Origin: Drechslerella dactyloides
Taxonomy: Eukaryota; Ascomycota; Orbiliomycetes; Orbiliales; Orbiliaceae
DNA: 64,000 nt
Reading direction: 5' to 3'
Assembly: GCA_020064725.1 (NCBI GenBank)
Contig: JAGTWJ010000001.1
Coordinates: forward strand, 620,001-684,000
Part shown: piece after piece, positions 1 to 12,390 of the stretch
Layout: the number at the start of each line of letters is the position of its first letter
How positions within the stretch are numbered: position 1 is the first letter of the stretch
The notes under the pieces: model-generated
Databases searched by the model: none
Told to the model about the DNA's origin: nothing
What the model saw: the letters and a program-made list of their open reading frames with translations, nothing else
Made by a program: the position numbers and the translations under genes

Positions 1-2572
1 GCCCAAGCTCCCGCAAAGACAATGCACAAAAATTGTAGCGCGCGTAGATGGATGGTGATTAAGCCGGATAAGTGTATGGTATATCAGACTCACCCAGTCA
101 ATGCTTCCGCCGTCGTTCATTAAGGTATCGAAGTCTAGCGGTTCAAAGCTGTCAATGGCGGGTAATTCATCCATGGTTGTGTCTTCGATGCCTCCATCAT
201 ATGGGAGAGTTGCAGCTTCTTCACCGCGCTGGTATGGTCCTAGTCCTGCCATCCCGGGCAGTGTGCTGAAAGTATTAGGGCCATTACCATCAGCGGTAAA
301 TAGGTTAGAAGTAAAATTAGATGGTGGGGTAAATGTGCTATTTGCAAAAGTTGTATTGCTTTCTCCAGCTGGATTCGACAAGGTAGTGAATCCGTTGGAA
401 AGCATTGAGTCTGTGCTAACAATCTGCTTCTCAATCGGCTGTGGCGTATTTCCACGACGAAACTGGTCGGGGAGGAGACGTGCGAGCATTGCGCCCAGAA
501 CATTGGAGGCGTGACGGGCGTCCCGGGACAGATGCTTCTTTTCAGACCAGATCTTGTAGCATTTTTGAAGGCTAGCCAAGCAACGGGTGCAACGTTGCGC
601 ACTATCCGCGAATATAGGTCAGCACACGTACTTTCACACAACTTATATGGCAATCGAAAACGGTAATGAACACGTACTCTAGCGTCTTTCGCTCGCTAAG
701 ATCCATACAAAGAATCATGCTCGCGAGAAGAAAATCGTGCAACGTCAGGCTTGATATCATCCAGCGCTCATCCCACAGTCGGCCCCCAGGCTGGCACTCA
801 TCGTACGCATCGCTCTGCATTTCGAGAATCCGCATCGCCGATTCACGGCACTGCTCCCTCGACGGCTCGAACTCCGGGTTGTCCTTTTCGTGCGTCAGGA
901 ACGTCCGATGCAGCACGCACAAACACTTATGGTACGACAGCTCCAACACCATCCGATGCAAAATCATATACGGTGAGTCCGAGAAACTAAATTCTCTTAT
1001 CGAGCCGCGCATACGCAGCACGGGTGGGATATTCCCATTTAAGTCCTTCAGCTCAGCATCCAGCGCCATTATCGCCTCGTATGCCGGTGGCGTCAGCGAT
1101 AGCGCGTGCTGGATAACCTTACGAAAGACGCTCATCATCCGGATCTTGTGTGAGTAGAAGAGCATGTTTGTGAACTCTGTCGACACGCGCGGCGGTGGCA
1201 TCACGACGGTGTCTTCGTCAAAGTCCTCATCCTCGTGATTTCCCGGCGCCTCTGTGTCGCACTGCTCGTCGTGGATGATCGCTGGCATGCCATATTGGAA
1301 GGAGAAGATCATGTCGAATGTCGCGACCCAGTACCAGGTTCGCCGGCGCATTTCAGCCTCGAACGGGGTGAAGCGCTTCAAATGCTTCGGGTCGCGGTGG
1401 TATCCGAGCCGTTGTGCGAGGCGGGTGACGTAGCCGGTGAGCGCCCAGAGAGTAGAGTCTGATTCTGTGCAGAGCTGGTACTTGCAGTATTGGTAGATTA
1501 CAAGGGCCTCAATTACGTACGGCTGGGCTTTTGTATGTTCGCCGGCGACGAGATATTGGCGAGCCTTCTTGAGGAGCTGTGTAGGTTCGACGTTGCGCGA
1601 ATCCAGGGCAACAATTTTGCCTACGCGTGTGGCGACCATGGAGCCCAGGCAGAGAATAGAGTAGAGGACAGAGATCCATATCAGGTTTTGAGAAGTAGGG
1701 TCTCTCAGGAATGTCTCGTATTCTCTACGGAATTTCGTCGTGTGGATGAAGACTGCGTGGGAAAATTTGTGGCTGTAATATATGGATAGTAGTCTATCGG
1801 TAATATGACGGGGAGGTAGCGCTTGGACCGCGTCTTCCAGTGTCAAGCCTCCGGAACTGGAACCAATGATCAGGTCGGCGTCGTCGGACGAAGTGACGGA
1901 GGCTCCCGACATTGTTATCTGTGAAGACGGCTCGGACGGATCAAATTCAGCCCTTGCATCTAGAGATTCTTTCACGCAGTTGATTTGGTTGAGTAGAGCC
2001 GCCCAGTGTGTCGCGCCAACGTAGCCTCCACTCTCCTCGTGGTAGCACATAAGAACAGGCGGATTAAGGTCGTAAATTGAGCTTTTCGTCGAGTCTTCCT
2101 TCTCGTTGTCGACAGTGCTCTCGACAATGGCCGGTTCCCCAGAAGTTGGGTTTTCCGAAGCAGCCTTATCTGTACTTACACGCCCTCGACTACCCGCACG
2201 ATCACGGGAATCAGCTTTCGGAATAACTGCTCCTGACTGTATCAGTTGCTGGACCAGGTCTTCAAGTTTCTGCAACTTGGCCTGCACTTCCGCTTTCTTA
2301 GACTCCGCGGTGCCGCTACTCGAAGACTTCGTCACCCCTCCGTTCGTCCCGTTCGCAATATTTCCAGTTGCATTGAAAGTACACGAAGAGCCCTCCCCGC
2401 GTTTGCTACATGCAGAGCAGGGGTGCTGACGATCGCACTTGAGCTTCTTGTAGCGACATGGCAAACACGAGAGAGCTTGCCGGTTCCGCTTGTTCGCCTT
2501 CCGCTTATCGTTGATGTTAATGCGCGCGCGGAAGACGCTTGTGAATTCGGACATATCAGGTAGCCCCGCCAT
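1..2572 (-). CDS. Zn2Cys6 fungal transcription factor, 3' end beyond window
   Basis: Nuclear DNA-binding regulator. The Zn(II)2Cys6 binuclear cluster is at residues 36-64 (C36, C39, C46, C52, C55, C64; spacing CX2CX6CX5CX2CX8C), preceded by a basic stretch. A leucine-rich linker with KLQKLEDLVQQLIQSG near residue 100 could dimerise. The middle region (ALPPRHITDRLLSIYYSHKF onward) has the pattern of the fungal_trans regulatory domain. Exon 1 is 2572-678, an intron with GTACGT donor, GCTGAC branch and TAG acceptor spans 677-602, and exon 2 runs 601-94. A second GTGAGT donor lies at 93-88, so at least one more exon lies before base 1 and the C terminus is missing. M7 is an alternative start. The target genes cannot be read from the sequence; the nearest gene, a glycosyltransferase, is 2 kb away. 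Confidence 0.9.
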
Positions 2573-4641
2573 TATCGTGATTGGTCCGATAAGGTTAAAC
2601 GACGGTGATAGCTGCGAGATACAACCTGGAGGTGACTGGAGAGGAAATGCCGGTGGCCGAAGAACCGGAGACTTGGCTTTTTCTTTTCCTCTTTGATGAG
2701 GAGGAGTGTGGTGTTTGGAGCTTGGGAGCTGGAGTTCTGGGATGCCGTCGCGGCGTGAAGTTTGGCGCCGGAGATCCAGGCCGGAGATAGAGTATTGCCG
2801 GATCCGGACGTATTCCGTTTTTGGACATCGATGCGGCTCGTCGGAATGAAAACCTTATTAACGTCATGAAATCGAGATTTGATATCGATTTTGGCTGGGT
2901 GTGATTTCGTGAATTCCGAAATATAAAGCCTGTACTACCTCAGACGTTAAACTACACATCTACTTCACGGAACTTCACCTGCAAAGATACTTTCTAACTC
3001 AATCCTGATCAACAGAATGTCTATCTAAAGTCAGGCATGCATCTTCAGCTATCGGGCCGCATGGAGACCAGGAAAACGTCAAACAGATCTGAGGGACCCA
3101 TGCAGAATAGGACTTCAAAACATGAAATCATTCCTCTGGGTCTTTCTTATACTAAGAAAGATCGGATTTGCGACCGCACGCACACGAGAGTATCGTTAGC
3201 TCTGAGCTCCATGGCTAATAGTACATGTACTATACCGGCGACATCGGCAATCAGTCTGGATCAGTGCATCATACGTATTCGATATATTGTTGTATACCTC
3301 GGAAACCACAGCCAGAGAATCGTTTGAATGAGCAAGAACTTTATCAGTGACCTGTATGGGTCTGACTTGCGAAACCAGGTAATTACGATCATCTCAGTCT
3401 TGGGGAAGTCACCTTACGAGCTTGGCGACTGTCCTATATATGGAACGAAGTTTGCCAACCAGTACGAGTTGACGCCGAACCAGCATGAAGACATGTGAAC
3501 AACGCAAAGCGTCGTAATACGAGATCGCGAGACTGGATCCTGGATCCAGAGCCATGGATGCGAACTTAGTAATAGCAAAACTCCTTTGATAAACGACGTA
3601 GCCGAACTATTCGCATCCGTATCCTCATGAATCCCATCATATGGTAGCATCCGAATCTTGGCTCGTAGCCGAAGCTTCGAGGCAAGGGAAGCGCAGCAGC
3701 AACTTAACTGCCAACAAGGTTTCGGGACTGCATGATACCAACAGCGCCACGGCGCTCGAGCCACTCGGGATACTTGTAAACTGCTGTATCAATGATCGGA
3801 GTACTAGTGCGGTATGGCTAAGGTTTAGTCTTGCGTATCGTAAGGCGTAGTTTTCTCGTATTACGACATTTCCAACCTGAATCGTCGTAATACGAGGCTA
3901 TAGTGCGGCGTATCCTGGTTTAAAGTCCCGGGTACCTCTACACCACTGCAATGCAATCCCGCAGGTTGAATATTTCCATATTGCAGTGATCCCCACATGC
4001 TGCCACCATTGGTCCCAAGGATACTGTGCCACAATCTGGAATCTCGAAACCGTGTCAAGCAGGACCCATATCCCTTCCCACTTTCGCCAGTTTGCATTTG
4101 TCTAATACCAGGATGCAACAGTTCGTATGCGCCGGGGTGTTGCCGCTTCGGGCAATATTCTTGCTTCAATCGTCAGCCCATCACCAACATCCAACAAAAT
4201 CTTTGACCGCCAAGAGGCTCAAAAAGTCCTGTTGTAGCTGAAGTAGGTACGCGCTCTGATGCCATTATCCTGCCTGGAATGTAGATATATATAAGCCCTT
4301 GCAGGTACTAGTACGAACAGCCCGTTGCTATCTTAAAAGGGCGGCAAATCCAGAGAACCAGGTGTCCGGACCCAGAGATACAAATTGCAGTCTGGCGGCA
4401 TGGATGTTCCTTTCAACTCCTGCCATTTTGCTTGCCAGACATCATGCATATTCTTCTGTCGTCCTTTCAATCCAGGTTTCACGACTGAAATACAGCGGAA
4501 CTGAGCGACGTCACGCCCTCCCTTCCCTTTCGCCAGGCAGGCTAATTACGGCCAGACCACGCAAACTGCCTCACGGAGAGGAAAATCCCGACAATCCGAC
4601 GATTTGGACGCCAATCCACCAGTTGCAGTAACTCGACAGCA
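2573..4641. other. intergenic region without a supported gene
   Basis: About 2.07 kb between the transcription factor and the glycosyltransferase. Open frames are short, overlap on both strands and show no recognisable protein features. It holds three copies of a 13-bp motif described separately. The part upstream of 4642 should include the glycosyltransferase promoter, but no defined element was identified. Confidence 0.6.
3511..3896. repeat. three copies of a 13-bp inverted motif
   Basis: GTCGTAATACGAG occurs at 3511-3523 and 3884-3896, and its exact reverse complement at 3855-3867. The last two form a perfect 13-bp inverted repeat with a 16-nt spacer. The first and second would bound a 357-bp segment with 13-bp terminal inverted repeats. 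No target-site duplication was found at either boundary, so a mobile origin is only a possibility. Confidence 0.6.
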
Positions 4642-5715
4642 ATGTTTTCATTGCTAATTGCTGGGATGTCGATAGTTGCTGCGATAGCCTTCCTACTGGC
4701 GGGGATCTGGATCAAGTCTCTTAATCTGAGCAAAGCCTTCTACTGGAGACTTCTGACCATAGGCACTGGCTGCTTCCTTGTCGTCCTAGCATCCTGCTGT
4801 TTCCCTTTTTACGCACTTTCGCCGCATCTGAGATTCATCGGAGTAACGAAATCTGGACCGTATCGAGACCCTGGACAACTGAGTATCCAGCCCCAAGACC
4901 CGCGCCGAAAAACGCTTTTAACAGTGGACCACGTGACAAATTATGATCTCGAGAGGCGCTATTTTGTCACGAGCTATTTCGACTCAACCCGGCGGCCCTC
5001 GACACTCATCCTGGTACCCACGGCGGGTGATCGGTCATGGGGTAGAAAAAACCATGACACTAGCGATCGCACATTTGAAGATTTTTTGAAGATGATCATT
5101 CGACAGCAACTGAGTCCCCAAGACATCTCGTTAGGGTTGCTCACATCCAGCGAGGCCGCATTAGAAAAATATACGGCGCTTCTGTTGAGTAGCGATATAC
5201 CAATCGCATTGATCCAGATCATATTCGCGCCGGACGGTAATTTCTCCGTCGGTCCGACAGGGTTGAAAGAGTCGGGGAACCTGAGGAACATCCTAACGGA
5301 AGGAACATTGCAAAACGAGAAGCACGTGGTGTGGATAGATCCGGATATCGACGTGCTCCCAGACCGCTTATTCAATCGATTCTACGAGATTTCGAAAGCG
5401 CCAATCACAAATTTCGATGTTGCGAATGTGCCAGATGAAGGAAAGCGCGGCTTATTACCTCTGGGAGTCGCGACTTTGACGTGTAAGCAGACGAGGTACT
5501 CGGATTTAGCCAGGAACGCGTGGAGCGGTCCGAGCAGAGCCGAGCTGAAGCACGCGCAGGGGAGCTATCGTGAGTGTACCCCACAGATCGTAATGACGCG
5601 TACTCCTGAAGACGCACGACTGACCACAGCCGAGCCGGCATACAGGTCAATATTCGAAACCGATAGGCTCCTGGCCGATACCGATGTCGCATCTTATCAG
5701 GAAAACGTCCAATAA
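4642..5715 (+). CDS. Anp1/Mnn9-like (GT62) glycosyltransferase, divergent
   Basis: Probable Golgi type II membrane mannosyltransferase. The single exon encodes 357 aa. Two hydrophobic segments lie near the N terminus (about residues 3-25 and 38-62), followed by a lumenal domain. The segment ISLGLLTSS, then an RN-x-L stretch and HVVWIDPDIDVLP (acidic residues D233, D235, D237) follows the order seen in Anp1-family enzymes, where a D-x-D near W-x-D binds the metal and nucleotide sugar. Similarity outside these motifs is weak, and the protein is somewhat shorter than typical Mnn9/Anp1 proteins, so this may be a lineage-specific relative with another acceptor. The start is the first ATG, directly before the membrane segment. 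The family call is inferred from motif order only. Confidence 0.55.
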   Translation: MFSLLIAGMSIVAAIAFLLAGIWIKSLNLSKAFYWRLLTIGTGCFLVVLASCCFPFYALSPHLRFIGVTKSGPYRDPGQLSIQPQDPRRKTLLTVDHVTNYDLERRYFVTSYFDSTRRPSTLILVPTAGDRSWGRKNHDTSDRTFEDFLKMIIRQQLSPQDISLGLLTSSEAALEKYTALLLSSDIPIALIQIIFAPDGNFSVGPTGLKESGNLRNILTEGTLQNEKHVVWIDPDIDVLPDRLFNRFYEISKAPITNFDVANVPDEGKRGLLPLGVATLTCKQTRYSDLARNAWSGPSRAELKHAQGSYRECTPQIVMTRTPEDARLTTAEPAYRSIFETDRLLADTDVASYQENVQ

Positions 5716-7213
5716 TGCGTTAGTGCAATTAGACGGTGTGGGAGAGACGGTTCTGTACATTCGAGCGGAGTTGATAAGAAAGGGATTGAGATGGCCATAC
5801 GGCGCCAGTACTGAGTTTAAAGGACTTTGTTCGTCTGCCCAGCGGCTGGGGTGGGGTTGTTATGGCCTCGGAGGCAGCTGGGAGACGAGACACTCCGATA
5901 TGTGAAAGTGTAAGTGACCCAACGCTAGAGCTCGTGGTGCGCATGCGACATCTATAGATTTAGCTGCGGGAATCACTACTAGACATGCAATATACCTGTA
6001 TGTACAGCCTTCATGAGGGAGGCTTATAAATTGCTTAAGTATGCGATTAGTCGCAGATCGCTATCGATCATGTTTGAATGATCTTATTTCGGGTTCCGAT
6101 AGCAAAGGTCTCAAGCGACTATCTTGATATGTGCTGCCAGAAGCGAGCTTCGGCAGGCAGCCGGAGACCACTATAAGGATTAGATAATTTGTGTTACGTG
6201 CATGCCGCGTAATATTACGTAGGTCCTTGTATTGACGGAGGGGGTTAGAGCTTACTGTACCCCAGAGAATACTTTCGAACGATCTGATAATTTTTGAGTC
6301 TCAGGGACGGCGGAAATTTCTACCTGAAGAATGCATAGGCAGTGTCTAGCCGCTGACGCTAATCAAATGACAGCTGGACTACCCGGTTGACTGCCTGGCA
6401 TGCATTTTGCATACAGGTCAGGCTTGCAGCCTGCATGCAGAACGTCAAGCGAGGCGCATTGAAAGCAAAACAACATGAATTGCAGAGATTTGCAGAAAGC
6501 CTGCGCATTCAATCTTGAGCTCTTATCGAGCATACAAGCCTCCAATATATGAACAGGTCTATAGACCTATGAGCCAAGCTATCAATTTAAAAACAACAAA
6601 ATAAACATCGATATCAAGGCTCCAAGAACACAAAGTCCATCGGCGAGTTGGGTGCTACCCGCCATGATTTAGCGAAGGTCGAATGTTTTGTTTGACTTAG
6701 CTACTGACTCCCAGTCAAAGGTTTTGAGCTTTGCTTTTGCATTCGATGTGGAGCTGCCTCGGCTGCGTCGAATCCACTTGAGGCACGCCGTTGGAGAAAG
6801 CAGGGAAGCAGGATTCAAGGATGTTAGAACTGGACGCCCAAAGCTTCCTTTCTACGCATTGTAGTGCGATGACGATCTCGTCTCAGGAGGCGGCTTGTCT
6901 TTCGAGAGGCAGCACTCCCTTATTGCTGTCTATATATTCCGCCTACTTCCGCCCTTGGGGTGGGAGGTCTGGGCGATTATCTTTGCTCGCCACCAGAACC
7001 CCAATTTAGCATGAAATCAGCTAGATGAATCTCGGTCCTTGACAATAAGTAAATTCTCCGGTTCGTCAGCTATACCTAACCTGGATTCGACCGTCTTCAT
7101 TCTAACCCGATATCACTAGGATACGGATTGATATTTGATCTTTATCGGCTCTGGAAATCAAATTGCTACAACTTGTCTAGGCTAGTTCGCGACGCGTCTG
7201 CCCATTTACAGCT
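5716..7213. other. intergenic region, no gene seen
   Basis: About 1.5 kb of mixed composition with only short, unconvincing open frames. It contains one isolated ATCTGATAA at 6282-6290, which is expected about once per 64 kb by chance and is not interpreted. Confidence 0.6.
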
Positions 7214-8418
7214 ATGGCTACAACAGATGATATACAGAGAGAAGAGGCAACTACGAAAGACTATGCAGAATACACGTTAGCTACTGGAATCGAAGCAGGG
7301 CAACGGTAATTCCTAACCCTACATTCCGCCATATAGCACAATGAGCCCAAAGAAGCCAAACACGCTTACAGGTTCATATTTCTAGCCTAGAGCTCCAGAG
7401 TAATATCACGCGCCAGATGCTCGGTAGGGTCCTGCCGCAGCAAATAGTCTCACACCTTCGCTCCGTCGCCAAAAAGGGTCACCGCCCTCGCGTCTGCGAT
7501 ATTGGAACCGGACCAGGGTACGCGCAACTCATACCAAACGTCTGAGCTCAGACTAAACATATATCTTATTATTCCATCAGTCACTGGCTATTCGACGCAC
7601 GCGCGCAACTGCGTGAAGATGATATAAACGCGGTCCTCGACGGATACGATATTCATCAGGAACTCTTCCCACCAGAGGAGAAGCGGAAAGCGGAAGATGT
7701 CAGCTTTGGCGAGCTCAACATTCATCAGCAGGAGCATTTCATACCACTGATGAAATCCAAGTACGATGTTGTCCATGTCCGATACCTTTCTGTCGCGGTT
7801 GGCCCAGATCAATGGGACGGTGCGGTTGAAAACTGCCTGTCCATTCTGAGTACGTGATTTGAAGCATCCGCTCTATATATTCATACGCACCGATAAACTA
7901 TATTCTAATCGCATGCAGAGCCCGGTGGAATCTTTGTGTGGGAGGAGATTTTACTGGAGAAGATGGAGCTCATAGACCCAGAAAAATGGACCAACGTCCT
8001 CAGAATGTTCAAGCTGAATTGGTCGATCCTACGACGAAACGACGTGGAGCCGAAACTAACCTCCCTCTTCAACGACAACCTCGAAGGCGTCACCCAAGAG
8101 AATTTCATCACGAAGGATCTTAACGAAAAATGGCAGCGATTGCAAGCACTTAACATGTCCATGGCGTCAAAAGAATTGGTTGAAAAGGCTGTCGAAATTG
8201 GTGAACCGGCGATCAAGTTTGTGGGCTTGGATTCGGCGGAGGAATTACAAGAGATCTTGCGGCTCACTCAGCAAGATTTCAACAACGGAGCGATGTTGCA
8301 TATGCCAGTTAATCGATGGATGGGTGTGCTACCGAGCAGCTCGAGGGGTAGTGGTAAAAGACCGGAAGGCAAAACGAAATTGACGGAATCATTCCGACGT
8401 TGGTTTTGCTGCAAGTAG
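7214..8418 (+). CDS. SAM-dependent class I methyltransferase, LaeA/UbiE-like
   Basis: Small-molecule methyltransferase of unknown substrate, 330 aa from four exons: 7214-7305, 7386-7517, 7581-7849, 7919-8418. All junctions are GT/AG and phases match (2, 2, 1). The first intron must use the TAG at 7383-7385, because the CAG a few bases upstream would bring in a stop. The N terminus has the RLELQ-N pattern common in fungal methyltransferases. The SAM-binding motif I is DIGTGPG at residues 69-75, followed by DGYDIHQELFP (motif II region), a YDVVHVRYL motif and LKPGGIFVWEE (post-motif III). The C terminus is basic and ends FCCK, which could be lipid-modified, but that is speculative. It converges with the copper ATPase gene. 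No other secondary-metabolism core gene is nearby, so a role in a biosynthetic cluster is not supported. Confidence 0.85.
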
Positions 8419-8828
8419 AGAGCCATATTAACTTAACCGACAACCCGTATAGCTAAACTCGGCCACCGTGAACGAAGACTAGGATTGCCTGGATCTCAAT
8501 AGATATTTTAGGCATATAGTTATGGCGTGAAGGCGACCTACTTGAAATAATACATCACCAGCGCGATAAACCAAGCCTAATACTATCATCCTTCACTCAG
8601 GGAAATATAAGGCAGTCTTATTGCTAGCTTTTTAGTTACATGTAGCTACGTAGATGTCGATTGACGCTTATATATAATTATGATACCTTTATATAGCTCG
8701 AGTGCTTCCAATATCTCTTCAGCTAGCTGTGCACAATCTGATCATACAACCCCGGGAAAAAAATAGAAAAGGCACCGCAACTATCAATTTTTCAAAGTCG
8801 TAAAAGGTGAAGATAATTGGAGTACCAG
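8419..8828. other. convergent 3' region
   Basis: About 410 bp between the ends of the methyltransferase and copper ATPase genes. AT-rich, presumably the 3' UTRs of both; no other feature seen. Confidence 0.6.
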
Positions 8829-11800
8829 TTAGGCGCGCTTGGTTCTGGACAATGTCATTGCTGCAACAATGACTGGTACCACACTCACAATCTCACCCAA
8901 ACCCGCATACCCTGGAGGAATCCGCGCTTTGACAAATGCACCACCTGCGAGCACTATAGCGAAGAGATTGTAGAAGGCAGCCCAAACGAAGTTGAAGATG
9001 ATACGCTGGGAAGATCTCTTTGAGATATTTAGCAGAACCTCCACCCCCTCAAGTCCTCCTAACAAGACGACATCTGCCACAGCCCTTGTGACATCCGATG
9101 TTGTTCCAATTTGCATCCCAATATCAGCCTGAGCCACCGCAACGGCATCATTCGTTCCATCTCCACAGAAAAGAACCTTGCGGCCACTAGCCATTAATGA
9201 TTCGATATACTGTTGTTTTTCTGCGGGCGAGTGCCGTGAGGCGACATTAGACAATGGAATTCCAACGACAGCTGCAATATCTTCAACCACTTTAGGCGCA
9301 TCGCCACTAACAATATGGCAGTTGATCTTGCGGCGTTGCAGGTTTGCAATAACTTGCTGGGCTTCGTCTCGAATACTGGACTTCAGGCCGAATACCACCA
9401 CGACAGCAGAATCGACGGTAACACAAAATAGTGTCATTCCCTTTTCCAACAGCGTTAGTATTTCTGCTGTAGCTTCCAAGTTTAGCCAATAAGGATTGCC
9501 AGCTTTCACAACTGATCCTTTCCAAGCGCATTGAATGCCGGATCCAGGAACTGATTCGGTATTTTCCAGGCAAGTCGGACCGTAGGGACTTTGCTGCAAA
9601 TATGCTGCTACCGCCATCGACACCGGGTGCTGGCTGTCTTTAGTAAGTGACCTGACAAGCGAGATTATATCCGAGCTGGGAAAGCGTTGATCGAGTATCT
9701 CCTCGTGGACTACTACGAGATCCCCTTTGGTGATGGTGCCGGTCTTGTCGAAAACAACGTCCGTGATACTATACGCTCTCTCGAGGCTATCCGCCTGTTT
9801 GATAATAACCCCAGAGCGAGCAGCCGCACCACCCGCAATGACAAGTACCATTGGAACCGCAAGTCCGACCGCACAGGGACATGATACTGCCAGAACCGCG
9901 ATAGCATACGTGATTGCTATGCCGACAGCGCTGCCTCCATTCTCCTTTCTGACCTTCAATGCCACCGCTATCCAGATCAGGAATACGATCAGTGCGATGC
10001 TGATGACGACTGGTATAAAGTAACTGGCTACTTTATCGGCAATATCTTGGACTCGCGGTTTGGACGCCAAGGCATTTTCGACCAGCTTGGCGATATCTGT
10101 GATGCTATTTTTGCCTGGTAGACGGGTCATACGCACCGTCAGAGGACTAGGGCCGTTGATGGTTCCTGCGATGATTTCATCATGAATGGTTTTCGCAACG
10201 GGTGTGCTTTCGCCTGTGATCATGGACTCGTCAATAGAACTACTGCCGCTCGTGATGACACCGTCTGTCACGACGCGGCTGTGAGGGGGCACAACAAAGG
10301 AGTCGCCCATCTCAAGCAAACGACAGTCGATTTCAACCGTTTCTCCGGATGGGCCAACTAACATGGCTTTTTCAGCTTGGAGCGAACGGAGTGAAACCGC
10401 GGAGATAGCTTTCATCTTGGCAACGGCGGCCACGAGTTTTCCGAGGAGAACAAGAGTGATAAGAAGCGAGCTTGTTTCGAAGAATTCGCCCGTTTGCAGA
10501 ACGTAACCCGCGTGGGTTAACGAGAAAGCCACCACAGAATAGCCGTAAGCAGCGGTGATGCTGATGACTATGAGCATATCCATCTCAAGGACTTTGCTGT
10601 AAATGAGAGACTTCAGAGCGCCGACGTAGAACTCGGGAACAGCAAGGGCCTGCACAAAAGTAGCAAGCACGAGAGATACAACAGACCGCGCCGAGTATGG
10701 CACTGGGTTGTCGGACCAGTTCAAAGCGAGAATAGGGATAGTCAAGACTGCCGCAATTCCAGTGCTCCATGACATTTTCAGCAGCCGTTTTCTGCCATCG
10801 ACAAGTGCCGTGTCATTTCCAGGTGGAGCCAGACTTGCCCCTGGTATCGACGAAAGAAGTGTCCGAGCACCAATTACTGACGGATCGTAACTGATGCGAT
10901 AGGTAGTTTTGTCGATTTTTTCAACAGATTCAACGATGCTACGTATTTTCTCGTATACGCTCTTGGCTGTCAAGGGATCAAAATGTAACTCCAGGGTTTG
11001 GTAGTCGCTCACAACTTGTGAGAACTTGAATCCGGTTTCCTTTTCGATCTGTGGAAGGACTTGCTCCAGACTTGATATTGCTGGGTCGAGATCAAACTCA
11101 GCAACTCCAGTTACAAAAGTAACCCTAACGGAGGATATGCCATTGATGTTATTGAGAACGTTGAATGCTTTTCGGCTGCAGCCTGTGCATGTCATTCCTA
11201 CCACTTTCAAAGTGACATTTTGGCGAGCTGCTGATTTTTCAATGTCTATTTCTTTCTCCCGTACGCTGGAGGTCTTTTGGGTGGTTTCATAATTGACCTT
11301 AGGAGTTGAGATTTCGTCTTGGGTACGTTCTTTGCCACAGCAAGACTTATTGCATTGTTTGGCAGCAGCAGAACGGCGAGAGAGCTGCTGGGGGGCTTCA
11401 AGGGTAGTAGAACGTCCAGATGTGGGCGAATCCTTAGGTTTCTGGTTTTCGTTGACAGGTTTTCCACTACAGGTGTCAATGCGACTCAGAACAGAGCTGC
11501 AAATGCACAACCCTTTAGCGAGATAGCGAGAGTATTCAGCGAATGCTTGCTGGTAATGATCAGCACATGCTTCAGCTGCTGTGCTCGGTACCGGTGCCTT
11601 GGGTGTGCAGGACGATGAAGTTGAAATTTGGGGTTTGAGCTCGCCGCAGCAGCTATCGCTTTCATTCAACTTGTCGTGCTTTTCTTCTTCGGCTTTTTTG
11701 CTAGCGCAGCAGGTACTAGCTTGCGTCTTGCTAGCGCATGTGGTAGTAGTGTCCTCTTGTTTCTTTACGCAGCAGCCTTTTGGTTGTTCAGCGATAGGGC

Positions 11801-12390
11801 CGTCTTTCTTAGAGCAGCAAGAACTTTGCCGTCCCGTGCTATCGCAACAATTGTTTTTCTTGACGGAGGAAGAGCATTCGTTCGGCGGCTTTGGTTTTTG
11901 TTGATTGTTGCTGCCGCAACGACTCTTACTGATCGTATCGCTATCGGTCTTAGCCTTACTCGGGCAGCAGCCATCTCCACATCCTTTTGGGGCGACTTTG
12001 GCTGGTTCCTTTGTACCGCAGCAGGATTTTTTACAAGAGCTGGGAGCGTCATCTGGTTTTGCTGCGTTGGCACTGACAATGTCCTCGACAGGTGGACGGA
12101 CTGCTATAGCGCCTGGCTTCGAGGCTGGACGGACTGGGCCGCCAACGTCGGGAAGGCACACAGAACGACAGTTTATTGCGGCGATCTTGCGAATACAGCT
12201 CTCTATAGCCCTAGAGTCAGATTTTGGGTGCCAATCTTGAAGAAAGATGAAAAATAAACCTACCGTCACACACGGTTTGACAGCCCCCGCACCCACAGCC
12301 AACGCCGCAGTAGATTGATTTGGATTCTCCCGGGTTGTCAGCGCTCTGGTCATTGCTTTTGTGATAGTCATCTCCGTCAGCGCTCGCCAT
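8829..12390 (-). CDS. crpA: copper-exporting P1B-type ATPase, CrpA-like, Cys-rich N terminus
   Basis: Plasma-membrane Cu(I) efflux pump for copper resistance, 1166 aa from exons 12390-12264 and 12202-8829. The intron (61 nt) was placed so that the cysteine pattern GCGCGGCQTVC continues into an ESC...C-R-S-V-C stretch. Residues 1 to about 370 are rich in cysteine, with eight CC pairs resembling metallothionein. One HMA domain carries GMTCTGC (378-384). The catalytic core has TGES (705-708), the Cu(I)-selective CPC (817-819), DKTGT with the phosphorylated D861, the HP motif (H901) and GDGTNDA (1056-1062), with about eight membrane segments. The architecture matches Aspergillus CrpA rather than the Golgi pump Ccc2, which has several MxCxxC domains and no CC-rich leader. 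The ATG at 12524 gives a longer read-through frame that loses the conserved cysteines and was rejected. Confidence 0.9.

Noticed and set aside
6282..6290. ATCTGATAA outside the iron region
   Set aside because: One perfect site per 64 kb is expected by chance and no iron gene is close.
11628..12257. 209-codon open frame on the + strand
   Set aside because: It is antisense to the Cys-rich part of the copper ATPase; its composition mirrors the repeated Cys codons and it has no protein motif.
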